NCBI RefSeq assembly: GCF_963678635.1
Contig: NC_087064.1
Coordinates: 16,981,802 to 17,045,801 of the forward strand
DNA length: 64,000 nucleotides
Direction of reading: 5' to 3'
Source: Symsagittifera roscoffensis
Lineage: Eukaryota > Xenacoelomorpha > Acoela > Convolutidae
Position 1 is the stretch's first letter. The number at the start of each line of letters is the position of its first letter. Below, piece after piece: positions 36,701 to 43,359 of this stretch. Made by a program: the position numbers and the translations under genes. Below the pieces are notes generated by a model. That model saw nothing but the letters and a program-made list of their open reading frames with translations, was not told where the DNA came from and did not search any database.

Positions 36701-39494
36701 GCTAGTTTGATGTCGATGACAATTTTACCGCCCTCTTTCAGATCACCTCGGACCATCGGTTGCCCGTAGAACACAGGTGGCTGGTAGGGTTTGTCGCTTT
36801 CCTCCGCAGTTTCTGGGTTTCTTCCGAGACCTGGAACTGCGTAGGGAGCAATGTGGTCTCGTCTAAAATAAATTTAGTTTGACTTAGGGCACAAGAAAAT
36901 TACGCAAAATAGTTTATCTGATTTGAATCGGGTCACAAAAACAGCAGATATCGTAACGCGAAAATTAGCCCCTGGTTTTAGTTGTGAAGGATGCCAAGCA
37001 TGGTACACTAGTCGGCGCAAAGTCTCAGAGACCTGAATTTTCACGCATAATTTTACTCTAAGGCTCAATCACAAAATATACTATCGCTTCATTACAATAA
37101 ACAAATTTTCAGAGCTTTTGATATGACAGTAACCCATATTTGCACTCCTCGCGGAAAAAAAACAAGCATAATTTAAGGCGCCAAAATTAAACCTGTGTCA
37201 GTTAATATTATATCTCCTTGTAGTTACTAATCTTACATACATTTTATGTATTCCGAAGAACTTACCGACACATTGGCACGTGACTGTTGTCCGGTCCCTC
37301 TGCAATCCGCGACACTCGCACTCCCGAGAGATCATTGTGCCAGCCGGGATTTGTGGGAACCGCAGTGCTGTTGATCATGCTACTTCTTGCTGTCGGAGGC
37401 CCAATGCTGGCCGGCGAGAAGCTGTTCGGGTCACCAAGATTTCCGTTCGGACTGCTGATGCCGACGTCTTGAAGATTGACGACACAGGTCGCTTCTCCGA
37501 ATTCATTCTCAGCTATGAACGTGTACTCGCCCTGGTCCTCGAGGCACAACTCTTTGATCTGAAGGGTGTACCATCCGTCAAGTCCCCCGAACAAATTGAT
37601 CCTGCCGCCCAAGTTGAGCAGCTGGTTGTTCTTGAACCACTGGAGTTGGGGATCAGGATAGCCTTTGACCTGCACTCGGAAAAAATCATCAGAATATTTG
37701 CGTAATTGCTGGTTTTAGTTCATGCAATTTCTAGAATACTCTGTTAAACTTTTCAGATTACGTAGAACGAAAGCAACTGGTTAATTCGGAAATGGTCTTG
37801 CAAACTGTGATCGAAATGGCTGGCCTCTATTAGCGAGGAAAACAGAGATTAAGGCTGAAGGCCATTTCCCAAAGATTAGATAATTTGACAGAGGCGAAGC
37901 GGAGCTTAGCACCACTTGCGATACAACACAAACAAAAAAAATCGAAGTCGAAAAAAAATTTAAACGTTGAAAAAGAACTAGGTGAACCAAACTTTGCGTA
38001 TGTCTAGATAAAAACAACTGGAGGCCAGCTAAAGCTGGAGGTATGTGTTTGATATTAAATGAATTCGCTATACTCGTGCAGTACAAAAATGTTATTTCAA
38101 AAATTGGGCTTTGCCCAAAACCTCAGTTGTTTCTCTACTAAATCAAGTAAAAAGAGTTTTAAAAAGATTGAGATGATCAATATTCTCAAGAAGATAATAT
38201 TGACTATTTTCTCTGACAAAAAATTGCACAATTTTATCTAACAAATAATTAAGGAGTAGAATCACTGCTTCTACAGGAACCTTTATCGAAACCAGTTCTT
38301 TCAATTGAACTTTTTATATCATATTTGATTGTTTTAATTTTAGGAAAACTCAAAAATTTCATAAAAACAGTCAAACTTTATAGAAAAAGGTCAACAGGAT
38401 TTCAAAAACCATAACTTTTTTTACAAAAAGCAGATTTGGGAGGGTAGTTCTCGAGAAAGGTCAAAAACTTTATAAATAACGGCCAAAAAATCAAAACCTT
38501 AACTTTTCCAAGGCCATGACAGGGAGATTTTCGAAAACGTTCTATTCTTTGAAATCAAAAACTCAGACTTGAGAGTGATATTTTTCGAGAAAACGAAAAA
38601 AAAATCAAAAACATGGGTCAAATATTATCCCACAGACTTTTTCGAAAGCTGTAGACAGAGGAGTCAAATAAAGAGACTCTAGGGGAGTATACAGGCACAC
38701 AAGGGAGTAATCTATTTAAAAATCTATTGAAGTTTTTGAGAAAAACTAAAACATTTTCCAATGAAATTGGAAATAGTTTTCATTAAGGAAAAGAATTTTA
38801 ACAAACCAATTTGTAAACATACAACCAACATGAAAAGTGTGGAGGGGAGTGTTCGAGTTGTGTTTCCCTTGAAACCACCCAAAATTAGGCCAATAAGCCG
38901 ATAAAAAATAGGCCCAAAATATTTTGGCGAAAACGAAGTCAAGATAAGTAAAATTACAAGTTGTAGGAGTAAATCAAACACCTAAAAAAACACCAGAGAA
39001 AAATGCGCGCAGCAAAACAAAAACAATTTCAAGATGTGACAACTAAGCCGACAACAGATAAGCAGACAAATAATTGACCGACAGTTTTATTTGAAACACA
39101 ATATTTCCCGTTAGAAAAAAAACAAGTCCTGGTCAGATTCGAAAACAGGACCTTTAACATCGCAGATATATTCGTTGCTTCCATGTTAAGCTGGACGGGA
39201 AAACATAGAAGTTTGATTTCATTATGAACCAATATACAAGTGATTCTGTTAAACAATTCGCTAACCGAAAAAAGTCTGTATTCCAGTTTGATAACGCTTG
39301 CTAATCGCAAGGGTAAACATTATTCAAACCTGGAAATCGATGTTGATGGTGCCTCCGATGCACTGGTCTCCGTTCACGATCGGCTGACTGAACACGGGAT
39401 GTTCCGACGGCAATCCTCCGGCCGACTGCTTTTGATGAGCTCCGCCTACGCCTCCGTCGAAATGGTGTTGAGAGCCGTTCATTTGGAAACTCAT
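1..39494 (-). CDS. Titin-family giant Ig protein, 5' complete, 3' end outside window (19 coding exons)
   Basis: Spliced model: 39494-39330, 37669-37266, 36862-33813, 22777-22618, 22111-21867, 21592-21408, 21102-20816, 20479-20307, 20001-19763, 19597-19357, 19186-18926, 18714-8399, 5940-4803, 4579-4265, 3993-3679, 3399-2167, 1859-1527, 1336-1031, 713-1. All junctions are GT/AG and phases agree, giving 6,693 codons with no stop. The product has 25 I-set Ig domains (hallmarks PxF, WYKDG, DxGxYxCxAxN), then an acidic E/S/V/D-rich tail of about 3,600 residues. No signal peptide or membrane segment is visible, as expected of an intracellular sarcomere scaffold. No FnIII, kinase, SH3 or RhoGEF domain is seen; they could lie further 3'. 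Titin, sallimus/kettin or another invertebrate connectin is the likely class; which one is not decided. Function as an elastic or scaffold filament is inferred from the family. Confidence 0.88.
1031..1336 (-). CDS. Titin-like exon 18 (acidic, short module)
   Basis: 306 nt, 102 codons, phase 1 both ends, acceptor TTTGGTCCAG, donor GAAG|GTTTG. It reads ATSQETTQEQETNEVNIEIT and the most diverged version of the common motif (SESDASQTEAEIALDVEQRS). Confidence 0.84.
1527..1859 (-). CDS. Titin-like exon 17 (acidic, short module)
   Basis: 333 nt, 111 codons, phase 1 both ends, acceptor TTTAATTTCAG, donor GAAG|GTTAG. It reads AVEQEEFAVKEEESTIEQES, then a diverged copy of the common motif (SESDASQTQEEIQLDLENDN, TTEVKLSITQETEDADVSLE). 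Confidence 0.86.
2167..3399 (-). CDS. Titin-like exon 16 (acidic, long module)
   Basis: 1,233 nt, 411 codons, phase 1 both ends. It starts like the short modules (AFTQEITQEQESKEVNIEIT) and ends with a second copy of the SESERSQSDVNIELDIVESD motif. Between them lies a ~220-residue acidic spacer that resembles the spacers of exons 13 and 19 (e.g. SEVLESFTDDQIVTNVTE). It thus looks like a fusion of two short modules around a long spacer. Confidence 0.87.
3679..3993 (-). CDS. Titin-like exon 15 (acidic, short module)
   Basis: 315 nt, 105 codons, phase 1 both ends. Differs from exon 14 at only a few residues (for example NSEESD versus NIEESD). The upstream and downstream introns (3994-4264 and 3400-3678) are recognisable copies of each other, so this is a recent tandem duplication of exon plus intron. 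Confidence 0.87.
4265..4579 (-). CDS. Titin-like exon 14 (acidic, short module)
   Basis: 315 nt, 105 codons, phase 1 both ends, acceptor TACATTTTAG, donor GAAG|GTAAC. It reads ASTQEINHEQETKEVNIEIT and continues with the recurring SESEASQSDVNIDL / SEVDFVVDTTEDSEF / SMEIKEE motif. Nearly identical to exon 15, with matching flanking intron. Confidence 0.87.
4803..5940 (-). CDS. Titin-like exon 13 (acidic, long module)
   Basis: The acceptor TTGCTTTAG|GTT joins exon 12 in phase 0. 379 codons of E/S/V/T-rich acidic sequence begin VEKVHDRDVVSEVESS. The last ~85 residues are the recurring motif SESEASQSDVNIELDILESD through TTEDSDFTQTSEVKLSITQE, ending SVEG. The donor GAGG|GTAAGT is phase 1. No known domain is recognised. 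It is homologous in layout to exons 16 and 19. Confidence 0.87.
6012..6075 (-). mobile_element. SINE-like dispersed repeat, unit 1
   Basis: Matches the family signature ACAGAGGCAAAG...GAGCTTCGCACC...TTGCGATRC...ACACAAACATA found at many sites in this window. On the minus strand it includes GGTGCGAAG-TCC, similar to a pol III B box, which suggests a tRNA-derived SINE; that origin is inference. Confidence 0.62.
6112..6178 (-). mobile_element. SINE-like dispersed repeat, unit 2
   Basis: Second copy of the ACAGAGGC...TTGCGATACAACACAAACATAGCA family, 100 bp from unit 1. Confidence 0.62.
6239..6310 (-). mobile_element. SINE-like dispersed repeat, variant subfamily
   Basis: ACAGAGGCAAAGCTTCGCTTCGC, AACAGTAGCGAGAACACGA, AAAGCAGCTCT. 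It matches the variant at 56,792-56,850 more closely than units 1 and 2. In both places a standard unit sits next to it. Confidence 0.58.
6346..6420 (-). mobile_element. tRNA-derived segment (probable SINE head)
   Basis: Read on the minus strand it has GTGGCTGAGTGG (A-box-like) and GCAGGTGCGAATCTC (B-box-like) at tRNA spacing, with CTTAAAT where an anticodon loop would be. The anticodon stem does not pair, so it is not a functional tRNA. Downstream text (GATGCTATGCAATTTCCAATT) resembles sequence near 58,450. Confidence 0.55.
8399..18714 (-). CDS. Titin-like exon 12: Ig16-Ig25, then acidic repeat region
   Basis: A single 10,316 nt open exon. From about 18.5 to 15.03 kb it encodes ten Ig domains. 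Nine of them share the motif DTKVVWYKDGK-x-x-x-ED, and six (Ig18, Ig20-Ig24) lack both core cysteines. From about 15.0 to 8.4 kb it encodes ~2,200 acidic residues: spaced DW motifs (15.0-14.1 kb), a 44-residue minisatellite (12.87-12.0 kb), a ~110-residue tandem pair with WKLPDLTKLDGEDI (11.54-10.87 kb), then E/V/S-rich sequence. The acceptor ATTAATAG is phase 1. The donor TTCGAG|GTAAAT is phase 0. The long plus-strand frames here are shadows of this biased coding sequence. Confidence 0.9.
10870..11540 (-). repeat. ~110-residue tandem pair in exon 12
   Basis: Two successive copies, both containing DEEIDEE, KKVETPT, WKLPDLTKLDGEDI, FDE-x-x-LGEFA, and PQIIKSK-x-x-QISELY. The WKLPDLTKLDGEDI core is identical in the two copies, while the surrounding acidic residues vary. 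It is far less low-complexity than its surroundings, so it may be a folded or binding unit. No known family recognised. Confidence 0.88.
12000..12870 (-). repeat. 132 bp / 44-residue coding minisatellite in exon 12
   Basis: About 6.5 head-to-tail copies of a 132 bp unit inside the open frame. Unit starts (CTCTCTGG) fall at 12,201, 12,333 and 12,465, exactly 132 bp apart. Each unit encodes QPESSEVASEMTSH, then AENKVSEFDET, then EKEDVSELADEVAD. Copies differ by a few substitutions only and no frameshift is present. Confidence 0.93.
18926..19186 (-). CDS. Titin-like exon 11 (Ig15)
   Basis: PPHIMTDAEPMFVEAGMPVQ, then CILSGHPPPIVEWF and DGYIMIRARNIAG. It has the B-strand Cys and the Trp, but the F-strand Cys is replaced by Met/Ile. 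261 nt (87 codons), phase 1 at both ends, so it is one symmetric Ig exon. Confidence 0.86.
19357..19597 (-). CDS. Titin-like exon 10 (Ig14 body)
   Basis: VPEGGDVVLECELGGMPHPD and IKWYKDGQLILQG, ending DEDDYACVATNAAGEA: a textbook I-set domain with both cysteines and Trp. 241 nt, acceptor TTGTTAG, donor CAGG|GTAAAC, phase 0 in, 1 out. Confidence 0.87.
19763..20001 (-). CDS. Titin-like exon 9 (Pro/Asn/Gly-rich linker)
   Basis: About 65 residues rich in P, N, G, S and Q (e.g. VRVPPQQPNGMSAYPPGQ), then the first strand of Ig14 (VPPFFAKELLDSD). Likely disordered. 239 nt, acceptor ATTCCAG, donor CGAT|GTGAGT, phase 1 in, 0 out. Confidence 0.83.
20307..20479 (-). CDS. Titin-like exon 8 (rest of Ig13)
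   Basis: Joining to exon 7 gives WYH-SGKKLPTSGGEFEQ. The exon then reads EDEGEYTCHAQNTFG with the F-strand Cys. 173 nt, acceptor TGTTTCAG, donor CTCA|GTAAGG, phase 2 in and 1 out. Confidence 0.84.
20816..21102 (-). CDS. Titin-like exon 7 (end of Ig12, start of Ig13)
   Basis: VLEIEKDNVEYKCKAENEVG finishes Ig12. A basic linker (STKISKTKSRDVINKTSS) follows, then Ig13 begins (KPNFVTRPYDITVQEGESAV) and runs to VLWYH. 287 nt, phase 0 in, 2 out. Ig13 lacks a B-strand cysteine (EAKLTGVGEQ). Confidence 0.85.
21408..21592 (-). CDS. Titin-like exon 6 (first two thirds of Ig12)
   Basis: The exon reads VAPSFSKLIVPSVDGSMATF, then DCVVAGDPLPHVTWFEDG and NNDGSCRLK. The acceptor TTTTTTCAG and donor CAAG|GTGAG are strong. 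185 nt, phase 1 in, 0 out. The E-F loop is interrupted by the intron; exon 7 completes the domain. Confidence 0.86.
21867..22111 (-). CDS. Titin-like exon 5 (rest of Ig11)
   Basis: This exon encodes FECVVGGRPRPDIVWYLGEQ, continuing to VKFRCRASNECGMAS. Ig11 therefore has both core cysteines and the core Trp. 245 nt, acceptor TGTTTAG, donor AAAG|GTCTG, phase 2 in and 1 out. The domain is split in its B strand. Confidence 0.86.
22618..22777 (-). CDS. Titin-like exon 4 (linker and start of Ig11)
   Basis: A pyrimidine-rich acceptor (TTTGTTTGTTCAG) precedes the sequence, which reads EVEGVKRPQFQTHSTHDLLS and then enters Ig11 (QPRFVQQIVPHIENDFAR). The 160 nt length fits phase 1 in and phase 2 out. 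The join across intron 4 rebuilds R-FECVVGG, the B strand with its Cys. Confidence 0.83.
22830..22876. repeat. (GAAA)n microsatellite
   Basis: About 11 copies of GAAA with one GGAAA interruption, lying just upstream (in transcript sense) of the exon 4 acceptor. Confidence 0.95.
23278..23350 (-). mobile_element. SINE-like dispersed repeat in intron 3
   Basis: GACAGAGGCAAAGCAACGCG, GAGCTTCGCACC, TTGTGACACAACGCAAGCAT; same family as at 6.0 kb. Further on (23,530-23,580) the string CTAAGCCGAAAAT...TAAGCAGAC also recurs at 39.05, 46.36 and 52.42 kb. Confidence 0.6.
24122..24667 (+). mobile_element. ~545 bp non-autonomous element, copy a
   Basis: The left end has a hairpin (AGGGCGAAGCCCT) and then TGTTCCGACTGCC. 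The right end has a hairpin (ACTTTCGTATCGAAAGT) and then CGGAACA. TGTTCCGACT and AGTCGGAACA form a short inverted repeat. An internal GC palindrome (GCGCTAGTAGCGC, ATCGCGCG) sits mid-element. No open frame of note. Confidence 0.75.
24667..24890 (+). mobile_element. ~545 bp element, copy b (truncated)
   Basis: Starts directly at the end of copy a with the same left end (CAAGACTGCTCGTATCAGGG) and follows it to about 24,880, where similarity stops (AATTATGGCAATTG). Confidence 0.7.
25177..25720 (-). mobile_element. ~545 bp element, copy c
   Basis: Complete element in inverted orientation, so copies a and c form a large inverted repeat. Preceded at 25,125-25,165 by a short diverged relic of the element's left end (AAGACCTGACTGTTCCGACT). 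Confidence 0.75.
25721..26254 (-). mobile_element. ~545 bp element, copy d
   Basis: Abuts copy c head to tail in the same orientation, with only the element ends between them. Confidence 0.75.
26961..27024. other. GC-rich foldable segment (unit 1)
   Basis: TAGCGGGGG at one end pairs with CCCCGCACTA at the other; inside, CAGGA pairs with TCCTG. It stands out from AT-rich surroundings. Not a standard tRNA cloverleaf. Repeated at 30,098-30,161. Confidence 0.45.
27227..27293 (-). mobile_element. tRNA-like segment (possible SINE head)
   Basis: On the minus strand GTAGTGGACTACGCGATCG resembles a D arm/A box and GAGTTAAAATCCCGC a T arm/B box. The copy at 30,363-30,430 is its duplicate. Degenerate; weakly supported. 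Confidence 0.4.
28316..28858 (-). mobile_element. ~545 bp element, copy e (duplicate of c)
   Basis: Paralogue of copy c carried in the second unit of the 3.14 kb tandem duplication; nearly identical. Confidence 0.75.
28859..29393 (-). mobile_element. ~545 bp element, copy f (duplicate of d)
   Basis: Paralogue of copy d in the second unit of the tandem duplication. Small differences from d include poly-T length and single bases. Confidence 0.75.
30098..30161. other. GC-rich foldable segment (unit 2)
   Basis: Same sequence as 26,961-27,024, carried in the second duplication unit without change in the pairing arms. Confidence 0.45.
30363..30430 (-). mobile_element. tRNA-like segment, duplicate
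   Basis: Second-unit copy of 27,227-27,293 with the same A-box-like and B-box-like strings. Confidence 0.4.
33206..33301. mobile_element. 96 bp foldback element (mini-MITE)
   Basis: The left arm AGTAAAGATGGGCGCCCTCA (33,206 on) and the right arm ending GAGGGCGCACATCTTTACT (to 33,301) are inverted repeats over 23 bp with one mismatch, around a 50 bp loop. Shape and size fit a very short MITE. The superfamily is not assigned. Confidence 0.7.
33813..36862 (-). CDS. Titin-like exon 3 (Ig2 to Ig10)
   Basis: One 3,050 nt exon encodes nine consecutive I-set domains at about 95-110 residue spacing. Each begins with a PPxF-type strand (PPKFSEP, PPTFAQP, PPKFVKQ). The first four (Ig2-Ig5) begin differently and mostly lack the canonical Cys pair: Ig2 has only the F-strand Cys, Ig3 and Ig5 also lack the core Trp. 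Ig7-Ig10 have both cysteines and Trp. A Pro/Arg-rich linker separates Ig3 and Ig4, and a Ser/Arg/His-rich linker (RRSVSASPSRSHSP) separates Ig7 and Ig8. The donor GAAG|GTAAGA is phase 1. It precedes the 11 kb intron 3. Confidence 0.9.
37266..37669 (-). CDS. Titin-like exon 2 (rest of Ig1 plus linker)
   Basis: The acceptor GTGCAG|GTC joins exon 1 in phase 0, making the continuous Ig motif IDFQ-VKGYPDPQLQWFKN, the same pattern as the Ig domains of exon 3. The domain closes with DQGEYTFIAENEFGEA. It is followed by a Ser/Pro/Asn-rich linker of about 85 residues that runs into exon 3. The donor TGTCG|GTAAG leaves 2 nt, completed by exon 3. The intron to exon 1 is 1.66 kb. Confidence 0.87.
37886..37930 (-). 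mobile_element. SINE-like dispersed repeat in intron 1
   Basis: GACAGAGGCGAAGCGGAGCT, TAGCACCACTTGCGATACAA, CACAAACA; close to the family consensus. Confidence 0.6.
39125..39199 (-). mobile_element. tRNA-derived SINE segment
   Basis: Minus strand: CCAGCTTAACATGGAAGC (A-box-like) and TTTTCGAATCTGACC (B-box-like), with AGGTCCTG pairing. The upstream flank 39,040-39,115 (CTAAGCCGACAA, AAGCAGACAAATAA, TGAAACACAATATTTCC) matches 52,420-52,490, so this is a repeated family. Confidence 0.5.
39330..39494 (-). CDS. Titin-like exon 1 (start codon, first half of Ig1)
   Basis: ATG at 39494-39492 opens 55 codons starting MSFQMNGSQHHFDGG and ending in the B strand of Ig1 (GGTINIDFQ). The donor CAG|GTTTGA gives phase 0. 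An in-frame TAG lies 12 nt upstream of the ATG, and a possible acceptor (TGCAG) ends 15 nt upstream of it, at 39510. That fits a 5'-UTR intron or a trans-spliced leader. If the acceptor were instead the AG of that TAG, the exon would be internal and the true start further upstream. I prefer the ATG because the reading is Gly/His/Gln-rich like a free N terminus. Confidence 0.72.
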
Positions 39495-39509
39495 GTTGCT
39501 GATTCTCTA

Positions 39510-41321
39510 CTGCATTAATAAAACGAATATATTTAAGATACAGTAAAGGTAAGAGGTTTTAATTTGAAAAGTGCAATAAAACGGCGCAAATCTTCCCTTA
39601 ACATTAAAGCGTCAAAAGGCTCTAGAAAAATTTTAGGAACAATTAGCCAAAATTGGATTTCGATGTCATATTAGTTCTCAAGGGATCACATGAATTTACT
39701 TATGCGGCAGTTTTTCTAAGGAAAAAAGTGATTTAGCTAAAAAAAACCTAATATTTTGATGCCGGAAATGTGAAATCAGGAAAAAATATATAATTGAGAA
39801 AAAATGTTCGAAAGTTAACTTTGAAGACTCACCTTATTTACAGCAATTAGCTTTTTTGTATGTATGTATGTACAAGCTACTCCACAGCCCCAGGGGCGAA
39901 TTTGTTGGAGGGGAGAAATCTCCCTTACGGATGTGGGATCAGATTATATGGGGCTGTAAGATGTAAACCAACGGACAAAAGTTTAAACCGAGGTTAGAAA
40001 TTTCAGGGGACGGATATAAGTTTGGGGGAAATTAGAGTTGAAAAGGATCAAACTATTTTAGGGAACTTTAATAGGAAAGTGATTTTATAGGTTCCGATAA
40101 CACGCTTAGTGTACACATTTACTGCTTCGCCTAACACACAGCATGTAATCTACGCGGAGTCTCAGACAGAATTTTCCACATATATCTGCTCACAAAGATT
40201 CAAACCGGGTCAACGTTTTGAGCCCACTTTGCTTCAACGTTTCAGTGCCCGAAACCTGCGAAACTGATAACAAGGATTTGAGAAATGTTTAACCATTAGT
40301 TAGTGGCGTACCAAAAGGTCAAATATTCAAAATAAATTCCTTCGAAATTCCTTCTCCGAGCTCAGACTTTGTAGGAATTTATGTTTTCGCGGCTGTAAAT
40401 GTAAATATCCTGTTAAAATTAGAGTTCCAGCGGGCACGAGGTTGCTTACATTTACGTATTCGGAGTTTAATTTACCAAGTTTAGCTTTGTTATAGCTTGG
40501 GGCCCTTTGATTCAAGACCTTTGCCAGAAATTCAGAGCAGTGCGACTTTTCTTGACGGTTTAAAGCCAGCACTAATAAACAGTTTACAGAAGTGAGGCGA
40601 CTCTACCTTTGTTTTCTGAGAGAAGCTAGGCAAATCTTGGAAAAATGCCTGTAACTAAATCTCAAAATTTGGGAAAACTTCAAAAACTCCCCGTAAACTC
40701 TTAACAGGAATTGAAACTTGATTCCATTCCAAAACACAAGCAAGAGATCCAAATAAACCAGCTGACACTACAAGACTAAAGTAAACTTGTAAATAGCCTC
40801 TGAAAACAGAATTTTTGCTAGTTTCCCAAATTTTCAAGAGTTAGGATTGGGGAAAATCAGCTCGAGCATGAATGATTCCGATATTAATCATGCAAATATG
40901 GTCCAATATAGATTACTTTTCTAGGAAAAATCCTCTGGTTCAGGGATTGAAGTCACAAATGACAAATAAACCTAAACTCAGGAGTTTGAATGGTGCTCCG
41001 ACAGAACAGGATCAAGAAGCTATAAAAATTCAGGGATAGAGAGAAGTAAAATTCAGTTATTGCACTCAATGCATTCAAACAACATACTCGGGGTACAAAC
41101 ATCTCATTTGAAAGAATAAGGTTACGATAGACTTGGAAGTGGGAGCTTTTTCAATTGAGCAGTTTCAATATTTCGAAATAATTTTCCTCTAAAAAAACGA
41201 TTAAAAAAATACACCTAAGTAGACTGATTTTGTTTCAAACTTGTTAGAACAGTTTGACAATTCTTTTCTTTAAAAACAGAAAAATGCGTTAAAGTATTTG
41301 ATAAAACTTCCACAAATCACG
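39510..41321. other. Intergenic region between cyclophilin and the titin-like gene
   Basis: About 1.8 kb separating the cyclophilin 3' end from the titin-like start codon, both on the minus strand. It must hold the titin-like promoter or a 5'-UTR intron. I see no TATA box I would defend, a short TATG repeat (39,856-39,871), a possible B-box remnant near 40,197, and no coding frame. Confidence 0.55.
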
Positions 41322-41327
41322 TTTATT
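41322..41327 (-). promoter_or_regulatory. Polyadenylation signal AATAAA of cyclophilin
   Basis: AATAAA on the minus strand about 20 nt after the TGA stop, implying a very short 3' UTR. A second AATAAA overlaps the last codons at 41,352-41,357. Confidence 0.6.
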
Positions 41328-41347
41328 CAAGAATCGACGTATTTCGT

Positions 41348-42267
41348 TCACTCTTTATTTCCGCTTCCCACTTCTCCGCAGTCTTCGATGAACACTTTGG
41401 AACTTGGCTGACCAGTGCTGCTTCCCACACTCTCCATCAGCTGCACGTGATCGTAGCCCTCGGTCACTTCTCCGAACACCACGTGTCTCCCATCCAGCCA
41501 TGACGTCACAGCTGTGGTGATGAAGAACTGGCTGCCGTTCGTGTTGGGACCTAGATCAGTTGAAACAGAAAATGATTATTGTTTGGATGAAAAACTGAAT
41601 GCATAACTACTGAAGGTATTTCAATATATTGAGCCTCTGACATAAAATTACCAGTAATCGGTCTTCGAACTATAGTTTGCATCGATTAAAAGATTTCACT
41701 GGTCAGTAATAAGATGGAGTAAGCGAGACATCAATAACACTTTGGAAAAAAGCTTTGACCGGATAATTGTTTACCTCAAAATAAGTACAATAATTCGTCG
41801 CCAAACGCGCCATACTAAAATCATAGAGCTGTTCGGCCAAAAATGGGTGTCGTTAACTAGTACCAAAAAGGTTACCCTTGCCACGGCGAGGGGGTCCCTT
41901 CATCGCAAAATTAAGTCAATATGTAGTAGTTACCTGAATTTGCCATTGAGAGGATCCCCACCTTAGTATGCTTGCACGCGAAGTTTTCATCCTCAAATTT
42001 TGACCCATATATACTTTTCCCGCCAGTTCCATTTCCGGCTGTAAAATCTCCTCCTTGGCACATAAACTTTGGAATAATCCGGTGAAAATGACTTCCTTTG
42101 TAGCCGAATCCTTTTTCACCTGTACAGAGTGCGCGGAAGTTTTCCGTTGTTTTGGGCACCTTGTCGGCGTATAACTCCATTACTACGCGACCTTTTACGG
42201 GTGCCTTTTTAGCTGCAGAAATCACTATGTCCATGAAGACTTTAGCATTAACCAACTTAGAACTCAT
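41348..42267 (-). CDS. Cyclophilin A-type peptidyl-prolyl isomerase (178 aa, two exons)
   Basis: Exons 42267-41934 and 41550-41348; intron 41933-41551 has CAG|GTAAC and GATCTAG borders, phase 1. The protein catalyses cis-trans isomerisation of X-Pro bonds. The whole active site is present: [15 protein letters not shown] (the catalytic Arg, then Phe, Met and Gln), the GGKSIYG loop, [16 protein letters not shown], and [11 protein letters not shown] with the cyclosporin-contact Trp and the His. Length is slightly above the 165 aa of cytosolic cyclophilin A, with a ~13-residue C-terminal extension. No targeting signal, so cytosolic. A possible acceptor (TTTCAG) ends 10 nt before the ATG. Immediately upstream lies the first copy of a segmental duplication. 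Confidence 0.95.
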
Positions 42268-43359
42268 TGTTCGCTAACTGAAACTTTTTTATTGCACTAC
42301 ATCTAGTATTGCGCATAAAAGTATAAGCAAGTCGCATAAACACGGCCAAATATTAGAGCTATTTGAAAAACCAGCGACTGGCTTTTTCAATTTTAAAATC
42401 CTAATTTGCGATTTTGCGCATTTGGGCAAACTAACAGTCGAAAACAGACCTACCTGACAACATCAGACCAATAAGAATCTGTGTGAGATTAGGTTACTGA
42501 TTAAAGTCTCGAGAAAAGAGAGGCCTACTTAGGGTTTTTCGTAAATTCATTTGAAAACTTAAGATAATTTGATAACGTCGGAATTTATTAATTTTACAAT
42601 AAAAATTCATCCACAATTTTCTTTATTCAAAATTAGTGTTGCAAAGCATGTGATGGATTTGTTAACTGTCCTCTCAGGTGCATTACTTATAAATTTTATT
42701 TTAATTTAGCGGACGTTAATTTTATACCAGAGAAAAAAGTTCTTCTTAATTAAATTTTTAAAAAGTACGCAAAATTTCGCCGCCAAAAAATAAAGGTTCA
42801 AAATCTGTTGGAAAAATATTAGGAGCTCCAAAACATTTAGTTTGAGACGTCAGTCTGAATATTTTTCTGAATAATCTTCTCTCGGATTATCTCTCATGAT
42901 CGAGTCTTGATATAGTCAGATACACGTTTGGCAAAATCCATCTCATTTCGATGAAAAATTGGAAAACATTCTTTTTTTGCCCTTTTCTTCATTACTTGAA
43001 TACTAAAACATAGGCTTACATAAGCTAACAGGGGTAGACGCCAGATGATGAGCTGGTCCCATGGTCTCTCTTCTACGAGTTTCATTTATTTTCATTAAAA
43101 TTAACTAGCGTGTAACGCACCTCCGGTGCTTCGAGTTTTTGAGAACTCTTAGAAAAACCACAAATAAAGGAAAAAAATCTGCAACCTTTGAGTGCTTTCT
43201 GACAGCACCCAATTACACGGTTCGTAACTTCGAATTTTGCTAAAATTTTTTCTATGAGTTTTTTTTAAATTCAAATTAGGAAAAAAAATTGTGAAGTTTT
43301 CTAAATCTAAATTCTTGGAAAAATGTTGAAATGACATAAAAACGTCACGTCTTGGAAGC

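Larger units (their letters stand above)
37670..39329 (-). other. Titin-like intron 1 (1.66 kb)
   Basis: Contains a SINE-like unit (37,886-37,930), a tRNA-like segment (39,125-39,199) and AT-rich sequence with no exon seen. The end at 39,283-39,316 (TTTGATAACGCTTGCTAATC) matches 8,205-8,240 in intron 12. Confidence 0.65.

Noticed and set aside
42894-43085. Minus-strand 63-codon frame present in all three duplication copies (also 47,113 and 49,928)
   Set aside because: It is conserved only because the DNA is duplicated; changes between copies are not biased to silent sites as far as I can see, and no homology is recognised.
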